Shown here: piece by piece, positions 16,994 to 26,757 of the stretch | Position numbering within the stretch: the stretch's first letter is position 1 | Layout: every line of letters starts with the position of its first letter | Origin: Opitutales bacterium | GTDB lineage: Bacteria > Verrucomicrobiota > Verrucomicrobiia > Opitutales > Opitutaceae | Length of the DNA stretch: 64,000 nt | Direction: 5' to 3' | NCBI GenBank assembly: GCA_018700525.1 | Contig: JABITN010000136.1 | Location: forward strand, 62,001-126,000 | Notes under the pieces: model-generated | Seen by the model: the letters and a program-made list of their open reading frames with translations, nothing else | What the model was told of the DNA's origin: nothing | Database searches by the model: none | Program-made: the position numbers and the translations under genes

Positions 16994-19900
16994 ATGCCCA
17001 ACACTCTTTCCGACCTGAAATCCATTCGCTTGCGCGGAGTCCGCCAAAACAATCTCAAGAACATCGACGTCGACATTCCCCTCGGCAAATACATCGCAGT
17101 CACGGGGCTCAGCGGAGCAGGCAAATCCTCCCTTGTCTTCGAGACCTTGCATGCGGAGGGACAACGTCGTTACGTTGAGACGTTCAGCGCCTACACGCGA
17201 CAGTTTCTCGACTTACTCAAAAAGCCCGATCTCGACGAAGCGGAAAACGTACGCCCATCCATCGCGATCGAACAGAAAAACACGATCAAGACCTCTCGCT
17301 CGACCGTTGGTACCATGACCGAACTCACCGACTTCTTCAAAGTCTGGTTCAGTCACGTTTCCACTTTATTCGACCCAGCCACCGGAAAACCAATACAGGA
17401 CGATAACCCCAAAACTATCTGGTTACGTTGCCTCAAACACTGGTCCGCCTATACCGTCATTGTTGCATTCGAAATCAAACGCCCCGAAAAGCTCAACTGG
17501 CCCGAGATCCTCAAGAACGTCCAAGCCCAAGGTTACTCACGCTTCATCGACACCAAAGGCAAAGCCCAACGCGTCGACGACGATGCTGCCATTAAGTCGA
17601 TTTCCAAAAAGACCGATGCCGCCATTTTCGTCGTCCAAGATCGAATACCCCTAGAATCTCGAAATAAAAGTCGATTCCTAGAAGCCGCCGAAACCGCTCT
17701 TGAATTCGGCCAAGGCCAAATCGCCTTGCTAAATGCCGACGGTGGTTTCCTAGAAAAATTCTCTAACGGACTTCACTCCCCCGAGACCGGCCGTAAATTC
17801 CGACGAGCCATCCCAGCTCTATTTTCATTCAACTCCCCCATTGGAGCTTGTCCCGAATGCCGTGGATTCGGACGCGTTATCGAAATCGACTATCGCCTCG
17901 CGATTCCGGATGCCAATGCCTCTATCAGCGACGGACTCATTCGCCCCTTCGAAGGAAACGTTTACGGCGAAAGTAAAAAGGACCTCGAACGTGCCTGTAA
18001 ACGCCTCAAGATTTCCACCAAGGTTCCTTTCAGCGAACTTCCCAAGGCACAGCAAGACATCGTCATCAACGGCGAAAAATCCTACCAAACGAAAAACAAA
18101 GATGAGGACTGGGACGGTAAAGCCTGGTACGGCGTCAAAGGTTTCTTCAATTGGCTCGAAAAGAACACCTACAAGATGCACGTTCGCATCTTCCTCTCTC
18201 GCTACCGAGCCTACGTCAAATGCCCCCACTGCGAAGGCTCCCGACTCCAACCAGACTCCCTATGCTGGTCTTGGAATGGCTACCGGCTGCCTGATCTTTA
18301 CGAACTCCCGGTAGGCGAGCTTTTCAAGCTCATTGAAACCTGTAAAACGGATACAAACAAATCGACCCTATCCTCGCGCCAAACAAACATCGCAATCGAT
18401 TCGATCCTCTCCCGACTGCGCTACCTCAATCACGTCGGCCTTGGCTACCTGACTCTCAATCGACCAGCCCGTACCCTAAGCGGGGGTGAAGTCGAACGCG
18501 TCACTCTCACCTCATGCCTCGGCACTTCTCTCGTCGACACGCTTTTCGTCCTAGACGAGCCTTCCGTCGGACTTCACGCCCGAGACATCGATCGCCTCAT
18601 CCAGATCGTACGAACGCTCACCGAGGCAGGCAATACCGTCGTCCTCGTAGAACATGACGACGCTATGATCCAAGCGGCCGATCACATACTAGAGATTGGC
18701 CCCGAACCAGGAGCGAACGGTGGCCACATTGTTTTCCAAGGTACTCAAACCGAACTGCTCGCGAGTTCCGAGAGCATCACTGGCCGCTATTTCTCAGGCG
18801 AACTCACTCTCGACGCGCCCGAAAAGACGCGTCCTTTCAATCTAGCAAGCCGCAGCAAAACCAATCCCCGACTCCGCCTCAAAGGCACTACCAAGCACAA
18901 TATCCAAAACCTCGATATTGATATCCCCCTATCACGGTTCGTCTGCCTCAGCGGCGTATCCGGATCCGGAAAGAGCACCCTGCTTAACAACGCCCTCTAC
19001 CAAAACCTACTCACCCAACGCGGAAGACTCGGCAACGACCCAGCCGTCGTAAAGACGCTCAAAAGCAGCATCGATTTCAGCGAAATCGTCATGGTCGACC
19101 AATCGCCAGTAAGCCGCACCCCGCGCTCCAATCCAGCCGTGTACGTGAGTGCATGGGATGAAGTTCGAAAGATTTTCGGAAAACTCCCCGAAGCCGAGTC
19201 CCAAGGCTACACCCCCTCCAGTTTCTCTTTCAACGCCGGCGACGGACGCTGCGACCAATGCAAAGGCCTGGGATATGAAAAGGTGGAGATGCAGTTTCTC
19301 AGCGACGTCTACGTCCCCTGCCCCCACTGCGACGCCAAGCGTTTCAAACGCGACCTCCTAAAGATTGCATTCCTAAACCACTCAATCTCCGACATCCTCG
19401 AACTCACAATTGCCCAAGCCCTTAGCCTCTTCCGAGAGTACCCAAGAATCCACGACAAATTGATAGCCCTCGATCAAGTCGGCCTCGGCTACCTAAAAAT
19501 GGGCCAACCCCTAAACACACTCTCCGGCGGCGAATCCCAACGCCTAAAGCTCGTCAAATACCTCTCCGTCAACAAAAAGCCCACATCCCCTTCATCCCTC
19601 AACGCTCATCCTGCATCCTTAATCCTGCTAGACGAGCCCACAACCGGACTCCACAAACATGACGTCAAACGTCTACTCGAAGTCCTGCAAGACATCGTCG
19701 ACCAAGGACACAGCCTAATCGTCATCGAGCACAACCTAGACGTCCTCAAAAGCGCCGATTGGATAATCGAACTAGGCCCCGATGCCGGAAGCGACGGAGG
19801 AAAACTCGTCTTCCAAGGCACCCCTTCCGACTGCGCAAACCAAGCCACCACCGAAACGGGAAAGTATCTGAATAAGGATGAAGGCGGAAGGATGAAGGAT

Positions 19901-22717
19901 GAAAAGAAAACCTCGAAGTCAAAGGGGCGAAAGAAAGAACTCGAACTCCTAGCAGCCGAACCCAGCGCCCCCTACGGCCAACCCCCTTCATCCCTCAACC
20001 TTCATCCTTCATCCTTAACAATAACCGGTGCCCGCCAGCACAATCTCAAAGACGTCACCGTATCCATCCCTCACTACCAACTAACCGTAGTCACTGGTGT
20101 TTCGGGATCCGGCAAAAGCACCCTCGCATTTGATATCGTCTTCGGAGAAGGACAACGACGCTTCATGGAGTCCATGTCGCCCTACGCCCGCCAATTCGTA
20201 GAGCAACTCGCTCGCCCCGACCTCGACCAGATCTCAGGTATCCAACCGACAGTCGTCATCGAACAGCGCATCACCCGAGGCAGTCGCAAATCAACCGTCG
20301 CTACGATTACCGAAGTCGCTCAGTATTTGCGCCTTCTTTATTCTCGTCTAGGCATTCCCCATAATCCGAATACAGGAAATCCATTCCTAGCTCAATCAGA
20401 AGATCAACTACTCAAAAGGCTTCGCGAAACCCTTGGCAAACGAAACGCGAAACAATCCAAACAACTCCTCCTTTGCGCCCCGCTCGTCCGTGACAGAAAA
20501 GGCCACCACCAGCCGATCGCCAATTGGATCGCCAATCACGGCTACGAAATGATGCGCGTCGACGGGGAAATAATCTTAACCGAAGATTTCGAGAAACTGG
20601 ATCGCTACAAGGAGCACAACATCGAAGCCGTAATCGCCGATCTGTGCTCCCTCAAAGACTCTCCCGCCAAAATCGCTTCCGCTCAAAAAGAAGCCCTTCA
20701 ACGAGGCAAAGGCACCGCTCTATTGGTCGACAACCAAGGCGCCATCGTCACCTGGCTTTCCACCTCGCGAATGGATGCCTCCACCGGCGATGCTCTGCCA
20801 GAACTCGACCCCAAGGATTTTTCCTTCAATTCCCACAAGGGATGGTGCCCGTCCTGTCGCGGACACGGACGTATCTATCCATGGATGCGTGAACAACTGG
20901 AAGAAGGGGAACTCCTCGCGAAATCAATCGGAGCCGACTCCGCTTCCGATGACGAATCCGACGAAGTAATCGTATGCCCCGATTGCGAAGGCCAGAGACT
21001 CAATGCGACTAGCCGCAACGTATTTCTACCCCTCAAAGGCAAAACGAAAATTTCGCTTCCGCAACTACTCCATCTAAACCCCAAAGATCTCCTCTCAACT
21101 CTGGAGAACTTGAAACTGGATAAACGAGGACAAGTCATCGCCCGCGACATAGTCGACCAAATCCGCGAACGCCTCCAGTTCATGGGGAAAGTCGGTCTCG
21201 AGTACCTTTCCCTCGATCGCCCCACCCAAACGCTTTCAGGCGGCGAAGCCCAACGCATCCGCCTTTCCGCTCAACTGGGTTCTAACTTGGCTGGCGTTCT
21301 CTACGTACTCGACGAACCGAGCATCGGCCTTCATGCCCGCGACAGCGACCGCCTAATCGAGACGCTTAAAGAACTGCGCGAAAAAGGAAACACCCTACTC
21401 GTCGTCGAACACGACGATGCCATGATGGAGCAAGCCGACTGCATCATCGACCTCGGTCCAGGAGCCGGAACTCGAGGAGGCGAACTCATCGCCAAAGGCA
21501 CCTTAAGCGAACTTAAACGTAACCAAAATTCCCTCACAGGAAAATATCTAAAGAAAGGAATCGTTCACCCGCTAAACGAAAGCTACCGTTCCATCCCCAA
21601 ACGAACAGCCCGCAATTCGAAATCCGCAATCAGTAATTCGCAATCCAATTGGATAGAGCTCTCGAAAGTAACGTTTCGCAATCTGAAGAATCAAACCATT
21701 CGAATTCCGCACGAACGCCTCATCATGGTCTGTGGCGCATCCGGAGCGGGAAAGTCCTCGCTCGTTCGAGACTTGCTCGGCCATGCAGCTGCCTACTCCA
21801 TCAAGGCAAAAAAGAAAACCGTTACAGGCAAAGCCTTCGCCAAAAACGGAAAATCTATCGAAGGCGAAGAAGGCAAGGCGCTTTTCGAATCGCTCACCGG
21901 AGTTCATGCATTTCGCTCAGTGATAGAAGTCGACCAATCCCCAATCGGCAAAACTCCGCGCTCCACGCCCGCTACCTATCTTGGCGTATTCGATATCATC
22001 CGACAATTTTTCGCCAATCTGCCAGAGTCCAAAATGCGCGGATACAAACCAGGGCGCTTTTCATTCAACACGCCGCACGGGCGATGTCCGACGTGTTCAG
22101 GTGCCGGTCAGGTCAAGCTCGAGATGAGCTTCATGCCTGACACCTATGTCGTCTGCGAAGACTGTAATGGCTCACGCTATAGTGCCGAGCTCATGGACTT
22201 ACACTGGAAGGGCAAGAACATCGCCGACGTCCTAGCGATGACTTTCTACGAAGCAGCGGAGTTCTTCAGTTTCCATAGCCAACTTGGAGACATTATGCAG
22301 CTCATGGTCGAAACTGGCCTCGACTACCTAACACTCGGTCAAAGCAGTCCCACCTTGTCAGGCGGCGAAGCCCAACGCATGAAGCTCGTCACCGAACTAG
22401 CCAAAGGCTTGCAAAGCTACACCGAACGAAGCCGAGGCATCCAACGCACCAATCTCTACATACTCGAAGAACCCACAATCGGCCTCCATCTCAGCGATTG
22501 CGAAAAGCTAATACACCTACTCCACAAACTCGTCGCTCATAGCCACACCGTCATCGTCATAGAGCATCACCTCGACCTCCTCGCCGAAGCCGACTACATC
22601 GTAGAGATCGGCCCCGACGGCGGCCCTAAAGGCGGAAAGATCCTCTACCAAGGAAACCTAGCCGGCCTCCAAAAATCCAAACGCAGCATCACCGCCGACT
22701 ATCTGAAAGGACGTTAA
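16994..22717 (+). CDS. uvrA: Double-length excinuclease ABC subunit A (tandem UvrA)
   Basis: 1907 residues, twice the usual 940 or so, made of two complete UvrA modules in tandem. Four Walker A motifs are near residues 38 (GLSGAGKSS), 653 (GVSGSGKST), 1035 (GVSGSGKST) and 1581 (GASGAGKSS). LSGGE signatures with Walker B lie near 495/520, 843/878, 1414/1438 and 1788/1824. Four CxxC zinc-module pairs (for example [17 protein letters not shown]) are also present. UvrA recognises bulky DNA lesions with UvrB in nucleotide excision repair. Chlamydial UvrA is similarly doubled, so one chain may replace the normal dimer. The fourth Walker B is LEEP, not LDEP. Repeat-like insertions lie in the linkers. 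No frameshift seen. Confidence 0.96.
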   Translation: MPNTLSDLKSIRLRGVRQNNLKNIDVDIPLGKYIAVTGLSGAGKSSLVFETLHAEGQRRYVETFSAYTRQFLDLLKKPDLDEAENVRPSIAIEQKNTIKTSRSTVGTMTELTDFFKVWFSHVSTLFDPATGKPIQDDNPKTIWLRCLKHWSAYTVIVAFEIKRPEKLNWPEILKNVQAQGYSRFIDTKGKAQRVDDDAAIKSISKKTDAAIFVVQDRIPLESRNKSRFLEAAETALEFGQGQIALLNADGGFLEKFSNGLHSPETGRKFRRAIPALFSFNSPIGACPECRGFGRVIEIDYRLAIPDANASISDGLIRPFEGNVYGESKKDLERACKRLKISTKVPFSELPKAQQDIVINGEKSYQTKNKDEDWDGKAWYGVKGFFNWLEKNTYKMHVRIFLSRYRAYVKCPHCEGSRLQPDSLCWSWNGYRLPDLYELPVGELFKLIETCKTDTNKSTLSSRQTNIAIDSILSRLRYLNHVGLGYLTLNRPARTLSGGEVERVTLTSCLGTSLVDTLFVLDEPSVGLHARDIDRLIQIVRTLTEAGNTVVLVEHDDAMIQAADHILEIGPEPGANGGHIVFQGTQTELLASSESITGRYFSGELTLDAPEKTRPFNLASRSKTNPRLRLKGTTKHNIQNLDIDIPLSRFVCLSGVSGSGKSTLLNNALYQNLLTQRGRLGNDPAVVKTLKSSIDFSEIVMVDQSPVSRTPRSNPAVYVSAWDEVRKIFGKLPEAESQGYTPSSFSFNAGDGRCDQCKGLGYEKVEMQFLSDVYVPCPHCDAKRFKRDLLKIAFLNHSISDILELTIAQALSLFREYPRIHDKLIALDQVGLGYLKMGQPLNTLSGGESQRLKLVKYLSVNKKPTSPSSLNAHPASLILLDEPTTGLHKHDVKRLLEVLQDIVDQGHSLIVIEHNLDVLKSADWIIELGPDAGSDGGKLVFQGTPSDCANQATTETGKYLNKDEGGRMKDEKKTSKSKGRKKELELLAAEPSAPYGQPPSSLNLHPSSLTITGARQHNLKDVTVSIPHYQLTVVTGVSGSGKSTLAFDIVFGEGQRRFMESMSPYARQFVEQLARPDLDQISGIQPTVVIEQRITRGSRKSTVATITEVAQYLRLLYSRLGIPHNPNTGNPFLAQSEDQLLKRLRETLGKRNAKQSKQLLLCAPLVRDRKGHHQPIANWIANHGYEMMRVDGEIILTEDFEKLDRYKEHNIEAVIADLCSLKDSPAKIASAQKEALQRGKGTALLVDNQGAIVTWLSTSRMDASTGDALPELDPKDFSFNSHKGWCPSCRGHGRIYPWMREQLEEGELLAKSIGADSASDDESDEVIVCPDCEGQRLNATSRNVFLPLKGKTKISLPQLLHLNPKDLLSTLENLKLDKRGQVIARDIVDQIRERLQFMGKVGLEYLSLDRPTQTLSGGEAQRIRLSAQLGSNLAGVLYVLDEPSIGLHARDSDRLIETLKELREKGNTLLVVEHDDAMMEQADCIIDLGPGAGTRGGELIAKGTLSELKRNQNSLTGKYLKKGIVHPLNESYRSIPKRTARNSKSAISNSQSNWIELSKVTFRNLKNQTIRIPHERLIMVCGASGAGKSSLVRDLLGHAAAYSIKAKKKTVTGKAFAKNGKSIEGEEGKALFESLTGVHAFRSVIEVDQSPIGKTPRSTPATYLGVFDIIRQFFANLPESKMRGYKPGRFSFNTPHGRCPTCSGAGQVKLEMSFMPDTYVVCEDCNGSRYSAELMDLHWKGKNIADVLAMTFYEAAEFFSFHSQLGDIMQLMVETGLDYLTLGQSSPTLSGGEAQRMKLVTELAKGLQSYTERSRGIQRTNLYILEEPTIGLHLSDCEKLIHLLHKLVAHSHTVIVIEHHLDLLAEADYIVEIGPDGGPKGGKILYQGNLAGLQKSKRSITADYLKGR
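19588..19626. repeat. TTCATCC-type repeat segment inside uvrA ATPase site 2
   Basis: CCTTCATCCCTCAACGCTCA then TCCTGCATCCTTAAT, translated as [11 protein letters not shown] just before Walker B (ILLDEP). It is nearly the same sequence as 19985-20017 in the same gene. In typical UvrA this position is a short variable loop. Confidence 0.65.
19875..20017. repeat. Inverted-repeat insertion in the uvrA inter-module linker
   Basis: The left end, 19875-19905, is made of GGATGAAGG-type units. The right end, 19985-20017, is made of CCTTCATCC units, its inverted counterpart. The 143-base segment is in frame and adds a charged linker of about 48 residues between UvrA modules 1 and 2. This looks like an intergenic repeat or small MITE-like element that entered the gene without breaking it. 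Confidence 0.6.
21612..21650. repeat. ATTCGCAATCC-type repeat inside uvrA
   Basis: GCAATTCGAAATCCGCAATC then AGTAATTCGCAATCCAA: alternating ATTCG(C/A)AATCC units. Translated [12 protein letters not shown] between ATPase sites 3 and 4 (about residue 1540). This is the style of dispersed repeat I associate with intergenic DNA in PVC genomes, from memory. Confidence 0.55.
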
Positions 22718-22798
22718 ACGGAATAACCGAGCACCTCTACATACCCCGCACTGAAAATTAGCTTTAAATCAAAGGCGCTTTCCGTACGTTATCAAACG

Positions 22799-23209
22799 GT
22801 GACGTTCCTTAAATCAATTACGCTTCTACTGGCTATAGCCATAGCTAACCCGATGTGTTGCTGCTTGACTTTCGGCGAAACTGATTTCGATACCACTGCT
22901 CCTTCGACCACCGGCACGCATGCGTGTTGCCAATTGGAGGACCACGCAAATCCCGAAAAATCAACGCATTCTCAAGATTCGGGAGATTGCTACCACGAGG
23001 ATGCTAACCTATTGAAGATCAACGATACAGGCCCTGGTGTCCTCTCGAATCTAGCAGATCCTCAAAGTCAAAGCTACGACTACGTTACTATCCTTAACAG
23101 TCTTGAATCCTCTCCTTCGAGACTGCATCAATCGAGCGATTACCACTCGTTTGACACACACTCCCCCGGCTCCCGCACATCCCTCGCCTACTGCGTCTTT
23201 CTCCTTTGA
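22799..23209 (+). CDS. Secreted Cys/His-rich protein of the metal-efflux cluster
   Basis: 136 residues from a GTG at 22799. A hydrophobic N-terminal segment (FLKSITLLLAIAIANP) is followed at once by a CCC cluster, and further Cys and His occur as HACCQLEDH and DCYHED. There is no known catalytic domain. Small Cys-rich exported proteins often head copper or silver efflux operons and may bind metal. This one precedes the TolC-like gene by about 300 bases. Function is inferred from composition and position only. Confidence 0.6.
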   Translation: MTFLKSITLLLAIAIANPMCCCLTFGETDFDTTAPSTTGTHACCQLEDHANPEKSTHSQDSGDCYHEDANLLKINDTGPGVLSNLADPQSQSYDYVTILNSLESSPSRLHQSSDYHSFDTHSPGSRTSLAYCVFLL

Positions 23210-23508
23210 TTCGCCGACTCAGAGCGTCTAAACAGCCGCTTTAAAGACCCTTTTATACCGATTTCTCGGTATAGCGATGCCTTCAATGCACCCTGTTTCC
23301 GACATTTGGCCCAATAATTCGCGCTATTGTCAGTGCCTTCAATCACAGCGCATGAAGAACTCCCTACGGATTCCTTACGCTGCCTGAAAGCCATTACGCT
23401 CTGACTTAGATTGAAACCGCTGCATCCCGCAGTTCCGATCCTATCATAGGGATCGTCTTTCAAATCGAAACGCATGACCTACTCGGTCTCTCTTCGTTTA
23501 CACGAATC
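23210..23508. other. 299-base gap upstream of the efflux operon
   Basis: No gene recognised; the antisense frame here shows no family features. This is the likely regulatory region of the TolC-CusB-CusA operon. I could not identify a MerR or CusR operator with confidence. Confidence 0.35.
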
Positions 23509-24828
23509 ATGAACTCGCTCATAAATCGCATTTTTCACGCCAGTCTCCTCCTCCTCGCCATTTCGGCTATAACCGAAAACGCGCTCGCCGATCAATCGGA
23601 TACGCACCCTCCTAGCCCGATCCCAATCATTCTGACCGGAAACGATATCGTCGGCCCATTCATCGCTGAAGCTCTCGAACGCAACCCAGGACTCCAAGCA
23701 TTCGACCTCCGCTATCAAGCGGCCCGCGAGTCAATTGCAAGCTCCCGAGCTCTCCCCAACCCGAGAGTCCAACTAACGCATTTCGTAGAATCCATCCAAA
23801 CACGCACCGGCCCACAACGCCAAGCCATCCAACTCCAGCAACCGATCCTCTGGCATGGGAAGCGAGCCCGGATGCAAGACGCCGCTCAGGCTCAAGCCGA
23901 ATCCCTTTGGCACGCCTATTCGGCCCAGCAATTCGATATAGTCCAAGAGATATCGCAGCTCGTTCTGGATATAGCGTACCTTGACAAAGCGATAGCCTTT
24001 ACCCTCGAGCAAACGCGCCTCCTGCAGCAGCTCAATTCAATCGTTGAAGAGCGAGTAAAATCCGGCGGCGCTTTAAACGAATTACTTCGCCTACAAGTCG
24101 AAACGCAACGGTTTGAGGATCTTGTCGCTAATCAGCGAACGCAGCGCTTCTCGGCAGCCGTAAAACTCGAAGCTATTCTCGGACGACAATATGAAGAACC
24201 TATCATCGAATTTGAATGGGAAGCCCCCAACGATTTAATCCAGGACTCCAGCCTCTGGCTTCCTTCCGTCCAAGAACGAAACCCCAAGATCGCTATTCTG
24301 CGCGCTCTCGAAAATAGCCAAGAAGCTAGAAAACGCATAGCCAAACTCACCAATAAACCAGATTTCACTGTAGGACTGAATTACCTTCGGACCGGCGACG
24401 CTCTCAACCCTTCCGCTTCCGGCAGCGGGAAAGATCCCTGGGCTCTCATGGTCGGCGTTTCTCTTCCAATTTGGAGTAAGGCGAACAACGCCATAGTGAT
24501 GCAAGCGTCGCTCCAAAAAGAAGCAATCGCTTCACAAATCAACGAGCAAAAGCTTCTTCTCAATAGCCAAGCACGCACATGGATTGCCCGGCTGGAGGAT
24601 TCCCAGCAACGTATCCAGAGATATGAAACGAAGCTCCTCCCGATCGCTCGACAAGCACGAGATATATTCGAATCAAATTTTCGAACAAACAAGGCATCGC
24701 TGCTCGATCTCTTCGACAGCGAACGAACCCTAATAGAATTGGAAACCCAATACTGGCGCGCAGCCGCCGACGCCTGGGTCGCGCGATGGAAACTCGCCAC
24801 CCTCTCAGGAGGACTGTGGTTGAACTGA
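23509..24828 (+). CDS. TolC-family outer-membrane efflux channel (CusC/CzcC-like)
   Basis: 439 residues with an N-terminal signal peptide (HASLLLLAISAITENALA). Two repeated coiled-coil halves follow, as in outer membrane factor proteins: NPGLQAFDLRYQAARESIAS opens the first, RNPKIAILRALENSQEARKR opens the second, each followed by a long Gln/Ala-rich helix. It forms the trimeric outer-membrane channel that couples to the CusB-like adaptor encoded 23 bases downstream. Metal efflux rather than drug efflux is inferred from the neighbours. Confidence 0.9.
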   Translation: MNSLINRIFHASLLLLAISAITENALADQSDTHPPSPIPIILTGNDIVGPFIAEALERNPGLQAFDLRYQAARESIASSRALPNPRVQLTHFVESIQTRTGPQRQAIQLQQPILWHGKRARMQDAAQAQAESLWHAYSAQQFDIVQEISQLVLDIAYLDKAIAFTLEQTRLLQQLNSIVEERVKSGGALNELLRLQVETQRFEDLVANQRTQRFSAAVKLEAILGRQYEEPIIEFEWEAPNDLIQDSSLWLPSVQERNPKIAILRALENSQEARKRIAKLTNKPDFTVGLNYLRTGDALNPSASGSGKDPWALMVGVSLPIWSKANNAIVMQASLQKEAIASQINEQKLLLNSQARTWIARLEDSQQRIQRYETKLLPIARQARDIFESNFRTNKASLLDLFDSERTLIELETQYWRAAADAWVARWKLATLSGGLWLN

Positions 24829-24851
24829 ACACTCTAAAAAACTCAATCATC

Positions 24852-26717
24852 ATGAAAACCAAATTGTATCTTATTTTAGGCGCCCTTGCTTTTTTAGTCG
24901 TTATTTTCTTCGTTGGTCGTTGGACGGCTCCGACTGCAACCCATAACCAAGCAATCCACAATCATACCAGCGAAAACACTGACGACAATACCACCTGGAC
25001 TTGCTCCATGCATCCCCAGGTCCTGCAAAAAGAACCGGGAGACTGCCCTATCTGCGGCATGACTCTTATACCGCTTCAAAACTCAAATGGAGCGGACGAC
25101 GGACCAAGAACGCTTAGTATGAGCGAAAGCTCTCGAGCGCTCGCCGACATCCAAACAACTGCGACCGAACGAAGATTCCCCGAAGCGGAAATACGCCTAG
25201 TCGGCAAACTTCACTACGACGAGACCAAAGTTAAATCCCTCACCGCCCGCTTCCCCGCCCGAATCGACGAATTGTTCGTCAACTTTTCGGGCGTATCCGT
25301 AAAAGAAGGCCAACACCTAGCACGAGTCTATAGTCCTGAATTGCTAACCGCTCAAAGCGAACTGCTCTCTTCCCATCGATTTGACCCGAACAGCTCGGCA
25401 ACTCGTGCCGCGGCAGACAAGCTAAGACTCTGGGACCTGCTGCCCGACCAAATCGAAACGATTATTCAAAACGGCGAAGCCAAAGATTTTTTCGAACTCA
25501 AAGCACCCATGAGCGGAGTCGTAATAGCTAAAAACGTACACGAAGGCGATTACCTAAAAACAGGTGAGGCTCTTTTTCAAATCGCCGACCTCAATGAACT
25601 TTGGCTGAAACTCGAGGCTTACGAATCAGACCTCTCTTGGCTTCGATTCGGCCAAACCGTATCATTCACAGTCGAATCGTATCCAGGAACTACTTTCGAT
25701 GGGAAAATTAATTTTATCGATCCCGAAATCGATCGCAAAACACGAACGGTTTCAATCCGCGTAAACGTGGAAAACTCCGAAAGGAAATTAAAACCAGGAA
25801 TGTTCGCCCGAGCGATTGCTCATTCGAGAATCGCCAAAGCAGGAAATGTTTTCGCGCCGGAATTCGCAAACAAATGGATAAGTCCAATGCACCCGGAAAT
25901 CGTTAAAGACGCCCCGGGCATATGCGACATCTGCGGCATGGAACTCGTGCCTGCAGAACAATTAGGCTACATCCAAGACCCTAACGAGCAGCCTCCATTG
26001 GTCATACCTACCTCCGCCGTACTGCGCACTGGAAAACGATCCATAGTCTATATCGAAAAACCGAATACCGAACGTCCGACTTTCGAAGCACGAGAGATCG
26101 AGATTGGACCGAGAGCAGGCGACGTCTTCATAGTCATCTCCGGGCTCGAAGAAGGCGATCGCGTCGTCACGAATGGCGCATTTAAGATAGATAGTTCCCT
26201 TCAGATCCAAGCCAAGCCTAGTATGATGAATCCCGAAGGCGGCGTCCCTCCGCCAGGGCACAGCCACGGAGATAGCCCTGCCCCTGTCGACCACAGTCAG
26301 CATGCGCCGCAGGCCGCTTCGAATCCCGACCAAGATGCAGTGAAAAAGCTGCTTCCAAAGTATTTCGAACTGCAATCCGCTTTGGCGAACGACTCACTCG
26401 AAAATTCCAAGAAAGCTCTGATGTCTATCATGGAACTAACCGGTCACTCTGGAACCCTTTCCGAAATAATACACCTCATGCTTGGGAGTGATTCGCTCAA
26501 GGCCATCCGAAACCCTCATTTCGAAAGCCTCTCCAATCATCTGATCGCTACAGTCTCGACAAATCCATCCGCTTTCGATGGTCAAATCTACCAAATGCAC
26601 TGCCCCATGGCCAACTCCGATAGCGGCGCAGATTGGCTACAGTCAAGCGACGATCTTCTCAATCCTTACTTTGGAGCTGCTATGCTTAAATGCGGCACGA
26701 CAAAAGCCGAGTTCTAA
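24852..26717 (+). CDS. cusB: CusB-like periplasmic adaptor with two metal-binding motifs and a DUF3347 tail
   Basis: 621 residues from the ATG at 24852, chosen because a membrane anchor follows directly; the frame is open from 24786. Order: anchor (LYLILGALAFLVVIFFVG); a heavy-metal-binding domain (WTCSMHPQ...CPICGM, about residue 50); the adaptor body with lipoyl/barrel regions (FELKAPMSGVVIAKNVHEGD); a second, shorter MHPE...CDICGM motif near 342; the end of the adaptor (SGLEEGDRVVTNGAF); then DUF3347 from about 495 to the end, with MHCPM and a final KCG. It links the inner and outer pump parts and probably takes Cu(I) or Ag(I) from the periplasm. Two metal motifs plus DUF3347 in one chain is unusually elaborate. 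Confidence 0.9.
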   Translation: MKTKLYLILGALAFLVVIFFVGRWTAPTATHNQAIHNHTSENTDDNTTWTCSMHPQVLQKEPGDCPICGMTLIPLQNSNGADDGPRTLSMSESSRALADIQTTATERRFPEAEIRLVGKLHYDETKVKSLTARFPARIDELFVNFSGVSVKEGQHLARVYSPELLTAQSELLSSHRFDPNSSATRAAADKLRLWDLLPDQIETIIQNGEAKDFFELKAPMSGVVIAKNVHEGDYLKTGEALFQIADLNELWLKLEAYESDLSWLRFGQTVSFTVESYPGTTFDGKINFIDPEIDRKTRTVSIRVNVENSERKLKPGMFARAIAHSRIAKAGNVFAPEFANKWISPMHPEIVKDAPGICDICGMELVPAEQLGYIQDPNEQPPLVIPTSAVLRTGKRSIVYIEKPNTERPTFEAREIEIGPRAGDVFIVISGLEEGDRVVTNGAFKIDSSLQIQAKPSMMNPEGGVPPPGHSHGDSPAPVDHSQHAPQAASNPDQDAVKKLLPKYFELQSALANDSLENSKKALMSIMELTGHSGTLSEIIHLMLGSDSLKAIRNPHFESLSNHLIATVSTNPSAFDGQIYQMHCPMANSDSGADWLQSSDDLLNPYFGAAMLKCGTTKAEF

Positions 26718-26757
26718 TCCGTATCGCATCGATCAGCTCAATTCTCACTCATCTTAA

